The notes beneath the pieces are model-generated. The model did no database searches, was not told the DNA's origin, and saw nothing but the letters and a program-made list of their open reading frames with translations. Source: Qipengyuania sp. JC766 (GTDB lineage Bacteria > Pseudomonadota > Alphaproteobacteria > Sphingomonadales > Sphingomonadaceae). Taken from it: a stretch of DNA of 64,000 bases. Below, piece by piece: positions 43,534 through 52,790 of the stretch (positions within the stretch are counted from its first letter, which is position 1; each line of letters begins with the position of its first letter). The DNA is taken from the NCBI RefSeq assembly GCF_040717445.1, contig NZ_JBFEFL010000001.1, forward strand, positions 1,808,001 to 1,872,000, in the 5' to 3' direction. A program made the translations under genes and the position numbers.

Positions 43534-44802
43534 ATGGCACACGCCTATATCATCGACGCGGTGCGCACGCCGCGCGGCATCGGCAAGCAGGGCAAGGGCG
43601 CCCTCGCCGCGCACCATCCACAGCACCTGGCCGCGACCGTCCTGCGGGCACTGGCGGAACGCAACGGGCTGGACACGGGCACCGTGGACGACGTGATATG
43701 GTCCGTCAGCACGCAGGAAGGGATGCAGGGCGGGGACCTGGGCCGCATGGCGGCGCTCGATGCGGGATACGACATCACCGCGTCCGGCGTCACGCTGGAC
43801 CGGTTCTGCGGCGGCGGAATCACCAGCGTGAACCTGGCCGCGGCGCAGGTGATGAGCGGGATGGAAGACTGCGTGGTCGCCGGCGGGACGGAAATGATGA
43901 GCCTGACCGGCGCGATGACACGCGAGAAGATGGCGGCGGGCCTCAAGCCGCCGATGATGGGCAGTTACAACGCGCGGTTGCAGGCCAGCCATCCGCAGTC
44001 GCACCAGGGCGTATGCGGCGACGCCATCGCCACCATGGAAGGCTTCACGCGCGAGGAACTGGACGAAGTCGGTTATCGCAGCCAGCAGCGTGCCGCCGCC
44101 GCGGCCAAGGCCGGGCATTTCGACCGGTCGCTGGTGCCGGTGACGGATGCCGACGGCCAGGTCGTGCTGGACCGCGACGAATATCCGCGCCCCGAAACGA
44201 CGATGGAAGGTCTCGCCCAGCTGGAGCCGGCCTTCGCGAAGATCGCCGACATGCCGCTGGACGAGCGCGGGACCACGTTCCGCAAGCTGATCAATGCGCG
44301 CTATCCGGATCTGGAGATCCGGCATTTCCACCATGCGGGCAACAGTTCGGGCGTGGTGGACGGGGCCGCCGCGCTGCTGGTCGCGTCCGCCGGTTACGCT
44401 CGCAAGCACGGGCTGCGGCCGCGCGCGCGGATCGTGCAGACGGCCAATATGGGCGACGATCCGACGCTGATGCTGAACGCGCCCGTCCCGGCGGCCCGCC
44501 ACGTGCTGGACAAGGCCGGGCTGGAGCTTGCCGATATCGACCTGTTCGAGATCAACGAGGCCTTTGCCGTGGTCGCCGCGAAGTTCGTGCGCGATCTCGG
44601 GCTCGACTGGGACCGGGTCAACGTCAATGGCGGCTCGATCGCGCTCGGCCACCCGATCGGCGCGACCGGCTCCATCCTGATCGGCACGATCCTCGACGAA
44701 CTGGAGCGGCGCGACCTGAAACGCGGACTGGTCACGATGTGCGCGGCGGGTGGCATGGCACCTGCGATCATCATCGAACGGGTCTCCGACTTCGCCGACT
44801 GA
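43534..44802 (+). CDS. Acetyl-CoA C-acyltransferase (thiolase)
   Basis: A 422-residue thiolase, cleaving or forming 3-ketoacyl-CoA. The nucleophile Cys92 lies in DRFCGGG. The downstream signatures INEAFAVVAAKF, NGGSIALGHPIGATGS with its His, and TMCAAGGMAPA with the second Cys are intact. At 422 residues it is a little longer than the 390-residue acetoacetyl-CoA type and fits the FadA-like acyltransferases. GGAGAGG precedes the ATG. Confidence 0.95.
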   Translation: MAHAYIIDAVRTPRGIGKQGKGALAAHHPQHLAATVLRALAERNGLDTGTVDDVIWSVSTQEGMQGGDLGRMAALDAGYDITASGVTLDRFCGGGITSVNLAAAQVMSGMEDCVVAGGTEMMSLTGAMTREKMAAGLKPPMMGSYNARLQASHPQSHQGVCGDAIATMEGFTREELDEVGYRSQQRAAAAAKAGHFDRSLVPVTDADGQVVLDRDEYPRPETTMEGLAQLEPAFAKIADMPLDERGTTFRKLINARYPDLEIRHFHHAGNSSGVVDGAAALLVASAGYARKHGLRPRARIVQTANMGDDPTLMLNAPVPAARHVLDKAGLELADIDLFEINEAFAVVAAKFVRDLGLDWDRVNVNGGSIALGHPIGATGSILIGTILDELERRDLKRGLVTMCAAGGMAPAIIIERVSDFAD

Positions 44803-44817
44803 CCGGACGTTTCCGCT

Positions 44818-46461
44818 TCAAGCGGCGGCGGGGGCTCCGGCGGGTTCCTCGCGCCCTTGCGCGACGTAGCTCCAGATCTCGGACATCACGACCGAGCCTT
44901 CGCCGACCGCGCTCGCCACGCGCTTGACGGACCCTGCGCGCACGTCGCCCACCGCGAAGATGCCGTCGGCCGAGGTTTCGAAGGCCGACATGCGCCCCGC
45001 CGCCTGACCCGTGGCGACAAACCCCTTCTCGTCCAGCGAGACGAGGCCGGAAAGCCAGTCCGTGTTGGGCGCCGCGCCGACCATGATGAACAGGCCGCCG
45101 CACGCCATTTCGGACCGCTCGCCCTCGCAATCCACGGTCAGCCGGTCGAGCCAGCCTTCGCCGTCCAGCGCGCAGGCCTGCGTGCGGTAATGGATGGTGA
45201 TCGAAGGGTCCGCTTCCAGCCGGCTGCTGAGATAGGAGGACATGGAATCGGCCAGGCTGTCGCCGCGCACCAGGATGTGGACGTGCGCCGCCGAACGGCT
45301 GAGATACATCGCCGCCTGCCCGGCCGAATTGCCGCCGCCGATGACCACCACCGGCTTTTGCGCGCAGAACCGCGCTTCCATGTCGGTCGCGGCGTAGAAT
45401 ACGCCCTTGCCCTCGAACCGCTCCCGGTTCTCCAGCGGCAGCTTGCGGTACTGGACCCCTGTCGCGACCAGCACGGCGCGGGCGCACAGTTCCTGTCCGT
45501 CTTCAAGGGTCGCGCAATAGGCGCCGTCCGCCTGCCGCTCCAGCGACACCACGCGACGCGGCATGGCGAAGCGGGTCCCGAACTTCAGCGCCTGGATCTG
45601 CCCGCGATAGGTCAGGTCGGTGCCCGAAATGCCAGTGGGAAAGCCCATGTAGTTCTCGATCCGGCTCGACGTGCCGGCCTGCCCGCCGATGGCGGTGTCC
45701 TCGATCACCAGGGCGCACAGCCCTTCCGCGCCGGCATAGACGCCCGCCGCCACGCCTGCCGGCCCGCCGCCCGCGATCAGCACGTCGAACTGCGTGTCCT
45801 CGCCCACGCACAGGTCGAGGCCCAGCCGCTCCGCGATCTTGCGCGGGCTCGGGTCGTCGATCACCTGGTCTTTCGCGAAGATCACGGACGGCGTGTGCGC
45901 GGCGACCTGGCAGACCCGGACGGTCTCGGTATCCTTGCCGTCGAGGTCGTAGCTCTGGAACGGCAGACGGTTGCGCTGCAGGAAGCGGGCGACCTCCTGC
46001 ACGGCCGGGTCGCGGTCCGCGCCGATCACTTTTATGGAACTGACGCTGTTCTCGAACGTGCGCCTCCGGCGGGCGGCGAAGACGGTGATGATGTGGTCGG
46101 ACATCTCCGGGATTTCCGACATCAGCCGCAGCATCGCATCGCGCGGCGCTTCCAGCGTGACCGTGTCCTTCGCCGCCCGCATGCCCAGCACCAGCGTGCC
46201 CGCATTGAGAAAGGCGAGATCGCCCATGAACTGCGTCGGGCCGAGCGAGGCGTCCAGCATCCGTTCGCCCGAATAGGGATCGACGACTTCTATCTCGCCG
46301 GAAAGGACGTAGACGAACCGGTCCAGCCGCTCTCCCACTTCGGCCACATGGGTCCCGGCGGGATAGTGCCGCTCGGTCGCGATGGTCCGCATCGCCGCGA
46401 CATGTGCGTCCGCCAGCGGCGTGCGCACCATGGTGGACAGGTCTTCGCCGAAGGTTTCCAT
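44818..46461 (-). CDS. cNMP-binding / Grx-like / thioredoxin reductase-like fusion flavoprotein
   Basis: A 547-residue protein with three parts. Residues about 5-125 are a cyclic-nucleotide-binding domain (YPAGTHVAEVGERLDRFVYVLSGEIEV). Residues 140-215 are a glutaredoxin-like domain (SSIKVIGADRDPAVQEVARFL), without a CxxC. Residues 224-535 are a thioredoxin-reductase fold with FAD motif GGGPAG (231-236) and NAD(P) motif GGGNSA (375-380). Where TrxR has the redox Cys-Ala-Thr-Cys this protein reads YAATD (356-360), so it cannot reduce thioredoxin in the normal way. It may be a ligand-gated NAD(P)H oxidoreductase. Convergent with the thiolase gene. Confidence 0.9.
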   Translation of the reverse strand: METFGEDLSTMVRTPLADAHVAAMRTIATERHYPAGTHVAEVGERLDRFVYVLSGEIEVVDPYSGERMLDASLGPTQFMGDLAFLNAGTLVLGMRAAKDTVTLEAPRDAMLRLMSEIPEMSDHIITVFAARRRRTFENSVSSIKVIGADRDPAVQEVARFLQRNRLPFQSYDLDGKDTETVRVCQVAAHTPSVIFAKDQVIDDPSPRKIAERLGLDLCVGEDTQFDVLIAGGGPAGVAAGVYAGAEGLCALVIEDTAIGGQAGTSSRIENYMGFPTGISGTDLTYRGQIQALKFGTRFAMPRRVVSLERQADGAYCATLEDGQELCARAVLVATGVQYRKLPLENRERFEGKGVFYAATDMEARFCAQKPVVVIGGGNSAGQAAMYLSRSAAHVHILVRGDSLADSMSSYLSSRLEADPSITIHYRTQACALDGEGWLDRLTVDCEGERSEMACGGLFIMVGAAPNTDWLSGLVSLDEKGFVATGQAAGRMSAFETSADGIFAVGDVRAGSVKRVASAVGEGSVVMSEIWSYVAQGREEPAGAPAAA

Positions 46462-46473
46462 CGCCCGCTCAGA

Positions 46474-47763
46474 TCACTCGACGATGCGGCCGCGGACCAT
46501 GACCCAGTCGACATTCTCCAGCACGGTGATGTCGTCCAGCGGGTTGCCCGAAACCGCGATGATGTCCGCCGAATATCCCGGCGCGAGGCGGCCGATCTCG
46601 TCCTCCATCTCGAGGACCTGGGCCGCGACGGTGGTCGTGCTGGCCAGCGCCTCGCGATTGGTCATGCCCTGCGCGACCATCATCGCCAGTTCTTCCGCAT
46701 TGCGGCCGTGCTCGAACACGCCGGCATCGGTGCCGAAGGCGATCTGGACGCCCCATTCGCGTGCCTGCCGCATGAAGACCTGCGCCTGCTCGGCCACGGC
46801 GCGGATCTTCTCCTCGACCACGGGGGTGTAGACGCCCTGACCCAGCCGCTCCGTCACGCCCCGGAACGCCATCAGCGTGGGCACGAGGACGACGTCGTTC
46901 TCCCGCATCGCGCGCGCGGCGTCGCGGTCGATATAGGTGCTGTGCTCGATCGTATCGATGCCGGCGCGCGCCGCCGCCTCGATGCCGCGAGCACCGTGCG
47001 CGTGGGCCATCACCTTCAGCCCCAGCGAATGGGCCGTGTCCGCGATGCTCTTCATTTCGGCATCGGTGAAATGGGCTTCCAGCCCGCGCCCCTGCTGGCT
47101 CAGCACGCCTCCGGTCGCGGTGATCTTGATGACGTCGGCCCCGTTCTGGCTGGCGAGGCGCACCTTCTCCGCGCACTGGACCGGGCCGGTGCAGTTGAAT
47201 CCGGTATCGAGCACCTCGTTGATCTCGGGCCGGAAGCCGTTCGTGTCGCCGTGCCCGCCCACGATCGATAGCGCCGGCCCCGCGGCCACGATGCGCGGTC
47301 CGGGGATCAGGCCTTCGGCCGTTCCGCGGCGCAGCGAATAGGCGGTCTGCCCGGCGCTGCCCGCTTCGCGCACGGTCGTGAACCCGGCCAGCGCGGTAAG
47401 CCGCGCGTTCTTCATGCCGACGACCACGTCCCACTCGTCGGGCTCCACCGCGGCCTTCCAGAAATCCCCGCCCGGATCGCCGGTCAGGTGGACATGGAGG
47501 TCGATCATCCCGGGCAGAACCGTCATGGTCCGGAGGTCGACGAGCTGCGCTTCGCCCGGCGGCGCGGTGTGCCCCGGCTCGATGCCGACGATCACGCCGT
47601 CCTCCACCGTGATGGTGGCCGGTCCCGACGGATCGCCGTCCGCATCGGCCAGTACCGCGCCCGCATGGATCACGGTCGTTTCGGCCAGCGCCGGAGCGGA
47701 GGCCAGTGCGGCGGACATAGCGACGGCCAGCGTGGTGGCGAGTGCAGACAGGACATGGCGCAT
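46474..47763 (-). CDS. Exported amidohydrolase family protein
   Basis: A 429-residue metal-dependent hydrolase with a signal peptide (cleavage near ALA-ET, about residue 28). Metal-site features are HVH in MIDLHVHLTGD, the Lys in DVIKITATGG, His in MAHAHG and IEHSTYID, and Asp in FGTDAGVF. It belongs with imidazolonepropionase-like/Xaa-Pro dipeptidase-type amidohydrolases; the substrate is likely a peptide or acyl amino acid. GGGGAGAGAA precedes ATG 47763. It is divergent from the S9 peptidase, and the two may work together on peptides in the periplasm. Confidence 0.9.
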   Translation of the reverse strand: MRHVLSALATTLAVAMSAALASAPALAETTVIHAGAVLADADGDPSGPATITVEDGVIVGIEPGHTAPPGEAQLVDLRTMTVLPGMIDLHVHLTGDPGGDFWKAAVEPDEWDVVVGMKNARLTALAGFTTVREAGSAGQTAYSLRRGTAEGLIPGPRIVAAGPALSIVGGHGDTNGFRPEINEVLDTGFNCTGPVQCAEKVRLASQNGADVIKITATGGVLSQQGRGLEAHFTDAEMKSIADTAHSLGLKVMAHAHGARGIEAAARAGIDTIEHSTYIDRDAARAMRENDVVLVPTLMAFRGVTERLGQGVYTPVVEEKIRAVAEQAQVFMRQAREWGVQIAFGTDAGVFEHGRNAEELAMMVAQGMTNREALASTTTVAAQVLEMEDEIGRLAPGYSADIIAVSGNPLDDITVLENVDWVMVRGRIVE

Positions 47764-47898
47764 TTCGTTCTCTCCCCGTTTGGCGTCCCTGATGCGCCGG
47801 GCGGGCCGCGCGCGCAAGCGGAGACGTCCGGTTGCGCGAGGCGGGTCAAGCGCTATGAAGTGCCCCGCATACGACCAATCGAGAGAGGACAGCCCCCC

Positions 47899-49953
47899 AT
47901 GACCCGCAGACTATTCGCCGCCGCAACGCTGATGGCATCGGTATCGATCGCCGCGACGGCCGCTGCCCGTCCGATGACGCCCGAAGACGTCGCCAAGATC
48001 GAAAGCGTGGGCACGATCGCTATTTCCGAAGACGGGCAGCAGATCGCCTACACCACCGCATCCCTGCCCGATGTCACCATGGGCGAGGACAATGGCGGTA
48101 CGCGTCAGCAGCTGTTCGTGGCGGACTCGCCCAATGCGGCGCGCGCCTACCTGCCCGAGGACGTGAGCCCGGGGAGCGTGTCCTTCTCCCCCGACGGGTC
48201 CATGATCAGCTACGCCTGGGCGCACGGCGACGAGGATCGGGCCGTGTGGGGCGTGCCCGTTCGCGGAGGCACTTCGCGCAAGCTCGCCTCCGTCGAGGGT
48301 TCGGACGTGCGCACCTATAGCTGGGCGCCCGACGGAACCGCGCTCTACATGCTGGTCGGCGCCGAAGCGGACGACCAGCGCGCCGCGCAGCGCGATGGCG
48401 GCTTCAATGCCATCGTCTACGAAGAGGAAGAACGCCTCAACCGCCTGTTCCGCGCGAATGTGGGTGAGGAGGTCGACGCGGAGCCGGCCGAGCTGACCAT
48501 TCCCGGCTACGTCACGGAAATGAAGGTCACTGCCGACGGGCGTACCGGCATTGTGAAGAGCGCGCCGACCCCGCGAGTGGACGATGCCTACACGCTCCAG
48601 CAGGTGAACATCATCGACCTTGCCAGCGGCACGGTCCGCGCGGTGGTCGATACGCCGGGCAAGCTGGGCGACGTCGAGATCTCCCCCGACGGGACCATGC
48701 TGTCCATGATTGCCGGGATCGACAAGAACGATCCGGCCGACACCACGCTCCACTTCGTGAACGTCGCCGACGGCACGTTCGAAGCGGTCAACGAGGGCGC
48801 TGCCGAAGCGACCGTGGACACCGAATGGCTGGCCGACGGCCGACTGGCCGCGATCATCCATGTCGGCGCGCAAAGCGTGCTGCGCTTCTACGACACGGAC
48901 GGTTCGGTCGAGCGGGAGATCGATCCCGGCGAACTGATCCTGACCGGCGTCGAGAGCGGCGGCAACCGGGTCATCGTGACTGCCAACAGCCCGACCCACC
49001 CGAGCGAGCTCTACGTCCTAGAGGGCCGCGAATTCCGCCGCTGGACCACGCACAATCCCTGGCTGAGCGAGATCGACTTCGCCACCCAGCGCACGCTCAC
49101 CTACACCGCGCGCGACGGGCAGGAGATCGAGGGCATCCTGATCGAACCGCTCGGCGGGGCGGCGACCGGCGGATCGCCCACGATCATGACCGTCCACGGC
49201 GGACCGGAAGCGCATTACTCGAACGGCTGGCTGACGGCCTATTCGATGCCGGGCCAGGTCGCGGCGGGCAAGGGATACGCCGTGTTCCACCCGAACTATC
49301 GCGGTTCCACCGCCTACGGCACCGCCTTCGCGAAGGAGCACCAGAACGATTACGCGGGCAAGGAATTCAACGACATCGTCGATGGCAAGCGCGCGCTGGT
49401 GGAAGCGGGGATCACCGACCCCGAGCGCACCGGCATCACCGGCGGGTCCTATGGCGGCTATGCCAGCGCATGGGGCGCGACCGCGCAGAGCGAGGAATAC
49501 GCAGCATCGGTCATGTTCGTCGGCATTTCCAACCAGATCAGCAAGTTCGGGACCACCGACATCCCGATGGAAATGTACAACGTCCATGCCCGCAAGTGGC
49601 CGTGGGAAGACTGGCAGGGCATGCTGGAAGTCAGCCCGATCTACCACGTGGACAAGGCCGAAACGCCGATCCTGATCATGCACGGGGCGGAAGACACGCG
49701 CGTGTCCCCCAGCCAGAGCTACGAGCTCTATCGCCACATCAAGGTCCGGAAGCCGGAAACGCCGGTGCGGCTGGTGCTCTTCCCGGGCGAAGGTCACGGC
49801 AACAGCCGCGCCGCGTCGCGATACGACTACAATCTGCGCATGATGCGCTGGTTCGACACGTATCTCATGACCGGCGACCGCGACGCCGCCATGCCCGACC
49901 CGCGCCCGCAACTGGCCGAAGGCGCAAAGGGCGCGATGGCCGACGAGGAGTAG
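47899..49953 (+). CDS. Periplasmic S9 prolyl oligopeptidase family peptidase
   Basis: A 684-residue serine peptidase with a signal peptide (cleavage near AAA-RP, about residue 25). A beta-propeller covers about 40-410 with repeated SPDG-type blades. The alpha/beta hydrolase domain follows, with Ser517 in GGSYGGYAS, Asp599 in HGAEDTRV and His633 in GEGHGNS. It probably removes dipeptides or cleaves acyl-peptides, feeding peptide use. GAGAGGA precedes the ATG. Confidence 0.94.
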   Translation: MTRRLFAAATLMASVSIAATAAARPMTPEDVAKIESVGTIAISEDGQQIAYTTASLPDVTMGEDNGGTRQQLFVADSPNAARAYLPEDVSPGSVSFSPDGSMISYAWAHGDEDRAVWGVPVRGGTSRKLASVEGSDVRTYSWAPDGTALYMLVGAEADDQRAAQRDGGFNAIVYEEEERLNRLFRANVGEEVDAEPAELTIPGYVTEMKVTADGRTGIVKSAPTPRVDDAYTLQQVNIIDLASGTVRAVVDTPGKLGDVEISPDGTMLSMIAGIDKNDPADTTLHFVNVADGTFEAVNEGAAEATVDTEWLADGRLAAIIHVGAQSVLRFYDTDGSVEREIDPGELILTGVESGGNRVIVTANSPTHPSELYVLEGREFRRWTTHNPWLSEIDFATQRTLTYTARDGQEIEGILIEPLGGAATGGSPTIMTVHGGPEAHYSNGWLTAYSMPGQVAAGKGYAVFHPNYRGSTAYGTAFAKEHQNDYAGKEFNDIVDGKRALVEAGITDPERTGITGGSYGGYASAWGATAQSEEYAASVMFVGISNQISKFGTTDIPMEMYNVHARKWPWEDWQGMLEVSPIYHVDKAETPILIMHGAEDTRVSPSQSYELYRHIKVRKPETPVRLVLFPGEGHGNSRAASRYDYNLRMMRWFDTYLMTGDRDAAMPDPRPQLAEGAKGAMADEE

Positions 49954-49993
49954 GCCGGACCGGGGATACGGCGGCAGCAGGGAGACAGGGACG

Positions 49994-50533
49994 ATGAAGC
50001 GACTGGTACTGGCAATCGCGACCGGCGGACTCCTCGCCGGTTGCAACGGGGCGGCGGAAAGCCCCGCGGAAACGCCACAGAGCGCTGCCGCCGCCGCGCA
50101 GAGCCCGGCCGCGCCGGAATCGGCATCGGCCATGCAGGCACGCACAAGCGAGCCGGCTGCCGCCGCCGACCTTTCCGGCGTCTACGACGAGGACGGCACG
50201 GGCGCGATCTGCATGAAGCGCCAGCCGGACCAGAGCTACGTCCTCGCCGCGGATCGCTGGTTCGGAGTCTATCCCTGCAATGGCGAAGGCACCGCGGTGC
50301 GCACGGGCGATACGCTCACGATCGACTTCGGGGACGATTACGCCAGTTGCCGGTTCGATGCGCGGATCGACGGAACGTCCATCGCCTTTCCGGAACAGCT
50401 GCCCGAAGGATGCCGGAACCTGTGCGGCGCACAGGCCATGTTCGACGGGGCCCGCTATTCACGCAGCGCGGACCAGTCCGACACCGACGTGATCATCTCG
50501 ATGGATGGCCGGTCGATCTGCACCTTCATGTGA
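49994..50533 (+). CDS. Putative lipoprotein, cysteine-rich domain
   Basis: A 179-residue protein with lipobox LLAGC (Cys at 17). After an Ala/Pro/Ser-rich linker (18-58) there is a domain beginning LSGVYDEDGTGAICM. Six further Cys follow, probably forming disulfides. Beta-strand-like segments GDTLTIDFGDDYASCRF suggest a small barrel. No family recognised. GGGAGACAGG precedes the ATG. It is 40 bases after the S9 peptidase and may be in its operon. Confidence 0.7.
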   Translation: MKRLVLAIATGGLLAGCNGAAESPAETPQSAAAAAQSPAAPESASAMQARTSEPAAAADLSGVYDEDGTGAICMKRQPDQSYVLAADRWFGVYPCNGEGTAVRTGDTLTIDFGDDYASCRFDARIDGTSIAFPEQLPEGCRNLCGAQAMFDGARYSRSADQSDTDVIISMDGRSICTFM

Positions 50534-50586
50534 AGGCCAGCATGGGACGGTAGAACGGGCCGGGCGTGTCGCCCAACCTGTCCGGC

Positions 50587-51498
50587 TCAGAAGGTGTAGC
50601 CGATCCCGATCCCGCCGATGAACTGGTCGCTGCTGCCGCGAATGCTGGTGAACGGCGTGTTGCGCGCATCGCCCTGCAGGGTCGAGTACCCGGCGATCCC
50701 GAAGATTGCGAGGCCGCCGTCGAGCAGGTTGCCGTTGAGATCGTACAGGCCGATCAGGTTGATGCTGTAATTCTCGATCCCGCTATCCGCCTGGTAGGCG
50801 GGCAGGAAATTCGCGTCGCCCGGCGCCGTTCCGGGCAGCGGGGCGACCGAATAGTAGTAATCGGCATAATCGTCGTCGATCCACTTGGTCCCGACCGACA
50901 GGGACACGGCCGCACCGCGGCTGACCGGCGTGAAGTAGGTGATCGAAGGGGACACGGCCATGCCGTTATGCGCCCCCGCCACGTCCCAGACGGTGTCGAC
51001 GGTCAGAGACACGGTGTCGAACGGGTTGAGCACGCCGCTGAAGGATATGCCGGCCGTCGGCCCGACCTCGACCGCAGTATCGAGTTTTCCGTACGCCTCG
51101 ACGACTTCGTCCTGGATGTTGCTGACCCGGTCGCGATTGAGCTTGGCCGTCACGCCCAGCGAATAGGACGTGTCGCCGTCCCCGTCCGGCAGGAAGTCGA
51201 GCGCGATACCGGCGGGGCGCGGATTGATGTCCACCCCGCCCAGGCTTCCCTGCACCAGCGGCACGGGGAATGCGACGTAATCGTCCGAGCCGGTGTAGCT
51301 CGACCCGATCCCGACGCCGATGCCCAGGCTGATGAAGTCCCCGTCGAGCGCGGATCCTTCGAAAGTGGGCGCGCCGTCGGTCTGGTTGTCGTCCGGCGCC
51401 GTATCGCCCGAGACGCCAGGTTCGCCCGCATCCTGCGCGGCGGCAGCCACCGGCACGAGGGAAAGGAGCGCGGCGAAGGCGGCAATGGTGGTTTTCAT
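50587..51498 (-). CDS. MipA/OmpV family outer-membrane protein
   Basis: A 303-residue protein with a signal peptide (cleavage near AAA-QD, about residue 21) followed by beta-strand-rich sequence and a C-terminal aromatic end (GGIGIGYTF), as expected for an outer-membrane barrel. The FISLGIGVGIGSSYTGSDDY start and the VSLSVGTKWIDDDYADYYYSV segment are typical of MipA/OmpV. In E. coli MipA is a scaffold for peptidoglycan synthesis. The ATG has a weak ribosome site. Divergent from crtY. Confidence 0.87.
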   Translation of the reverse strand: MKTTIAAFAALLSLVPVAAAAQDAGEPGVSGDTAPDDNQTDGAPTFEGSALDGDFISLGIGVGIGSSYTGSDDYVAFPVPLVQGSLGGVDINPRPAGIALDFLPDGDGDTSYSLGVTAKLNRDRVSNIQDEVVEAYGKLDTAVEVGPTAGISFSGVLNPFDTVSLTVDTVWDVAGAHNGMAVSPSITYFTPVSRGAAVSLSVGTKWIDDDYADYYYSVAPLPGTAPGDANFLPAYQADSGIENYSINLIGLYDLNGNLLDGGLAIFGIAGYSTLQGDARNTPFTSIRGSSDQFIGGIGIGYTF

Positions 51499-51602
51499 GG
51501 AAACGGGTACCCCTGTCAGTTGGTCACTAAATGGCGAGAAAGCGCGCTTGTTCCAACGTCCTTGTTGCACCAGCGGCGCGGGAGGCTAGGGCAGTCGCCA
51601 TC

Positions 51603-52790
51603 ATGCAACAGGCGGACATTGCAATCGTGGGCGGCGGGCTGGCCGGGGGCTTGATCGCCCTCGCCCTGCGGCAGCGCCGGCCGGACTGCGATGTCGTCCT
51701 CGTCGAAGGCGAGGATGCGCTGGGCGGAAATCACCGCTGGAGCTGGTTCGAAAGCGACCTGCCGGATGACGAGCGGGCCCTGCTCGCCCCCTTTACGAAA
51801 GTGCACTGGGATGGGGGGTACGAAGTCCGCTTTCCCGCTTACAGCCGCACGCTCGCCTCTACCTACCGTTCGCTCGCGTCGGTGGACTTCGACCGTTGTC
51901 TCAGGCGCGAACTGGCGCAGTCTGCGATCCTGACGGGCCGGCGGGTTGCCGCGCTCGACGCGGGCGGCGTTGACCTGGCGGACGGATCGCGGATCGGCGC
52001 CCGCGCGGTCATCGATTGCCGCGGCGCGGTGCCGAGCGCGCATCTGCGCGGCGGCTGGCAGGTCTTCATGGGCCGCCACCTGAAGACGCCCGGTCCGCAC
52101 GGACTGACGAAGCCGGTCATCATGGACGCCACCGTCTCGCAGCCCGAAGCCTACCGCTTCCTCTACGTGCTGCCGCTGTCGGAGGACGAGGTGTTCCTGG
52201 AAGACACCTACTACCAGGACCTGCCCATCCTCGACCGCGATGCCCTGTCGCAAAGGCTGGACGAATATGCCGCCGCGCATGGCCTGTCGGGCGGTGTGGT
52301 GGGCGAGGAAACCGGCATCCTGCCCGTCATCACCGGCGGCGCCTTCGGCGAATACCAGCTTGAGCAGGCCATACCGGGCGTAGCGATGGCCGGCGCGCGC
52401 GGCGGCTTCGTACATCCGCTGACCAGCTACACCGTGCCCTTCGCGGCGCGCACCGCGCTGTTCGTGGCCGCGCACGCCGACCTTCCCGGCGAGGAGCTGG
52501 CCGCACGGTTGGCGGATCATGCGCGTGAACACTGGTCGCGCACGCGCTTCTACCGCCGCCTCGGCGCGATGCTGTTCGGCGCGGCGCGCCCCCGGGAACG
52601 ATACAAGGTATTCCAGCGCTTCTATCGACTGGACGGCTCGCTCATAGAACGCTTCTACGCCGGAAGGTCGACCCTGCTCGACCGGGCGCGCATCCTCGCG
52701 GGCAAGCCGCCCGTACCTGTAGGAAGAGCAATATCTGCGTTGGCGGGTGCCGGTGACCCGCTCGTTTCGGGCAAGGAGAAGATCGGGTGA
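51603..52790 (+). CDS. crtY: Lycopene beta-cyclase
   Basis: FAD-binding cyclase of 395 residues converting lycopene to beta-carotene. The N-terminal IAIVGGGLAGGLIALAL is the dinucleotide fold, FLEDTYY is the catalytic FLEDT motif, and GFVHPLTSYTVP is a CrtY signature. ATG 51603 (MQQADIAIVGGG) is chosen; an in-frame start at 51531 has no support. The stop overlaps the GTG of crtI (GTGA). First gene of the crtY-crtI-LOG-crtB unit. Confidence 0.96.
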   Translation: MQQADIAIVGGGLAGGLIALALRQRRPDCDVVLVEGEDALGGNHRWSWFESDLPDDERALLAPFTKVHWDGGYEVRFPAYSRTLASTYRSLASVDFDRCLRRELAQSAILTGRRVAALDAGGVDLADGSRIGARAVIDCRGAVPSAHLRGGWQVFMGRHLKTPGPHGLTKPVIMDATVSQPEAYRFLYVLPLSEDEVFLEDTYYQDLPILDRDALSQRLDEYAAAHGLSGGVVGEETGILPVITGGAFGEYQLEQAIPGVAMAGARGGFVHPLTSYTVPFAARTALFVAAHADLPGEELAARLADHAREHWSRTRFYRRLGAMLFGAARPRERYKVFQRFYRLDGSLIERFYAGRSTLLDRARILAGKPPVPVGRAISALAGAGDPLVSGKEKIG

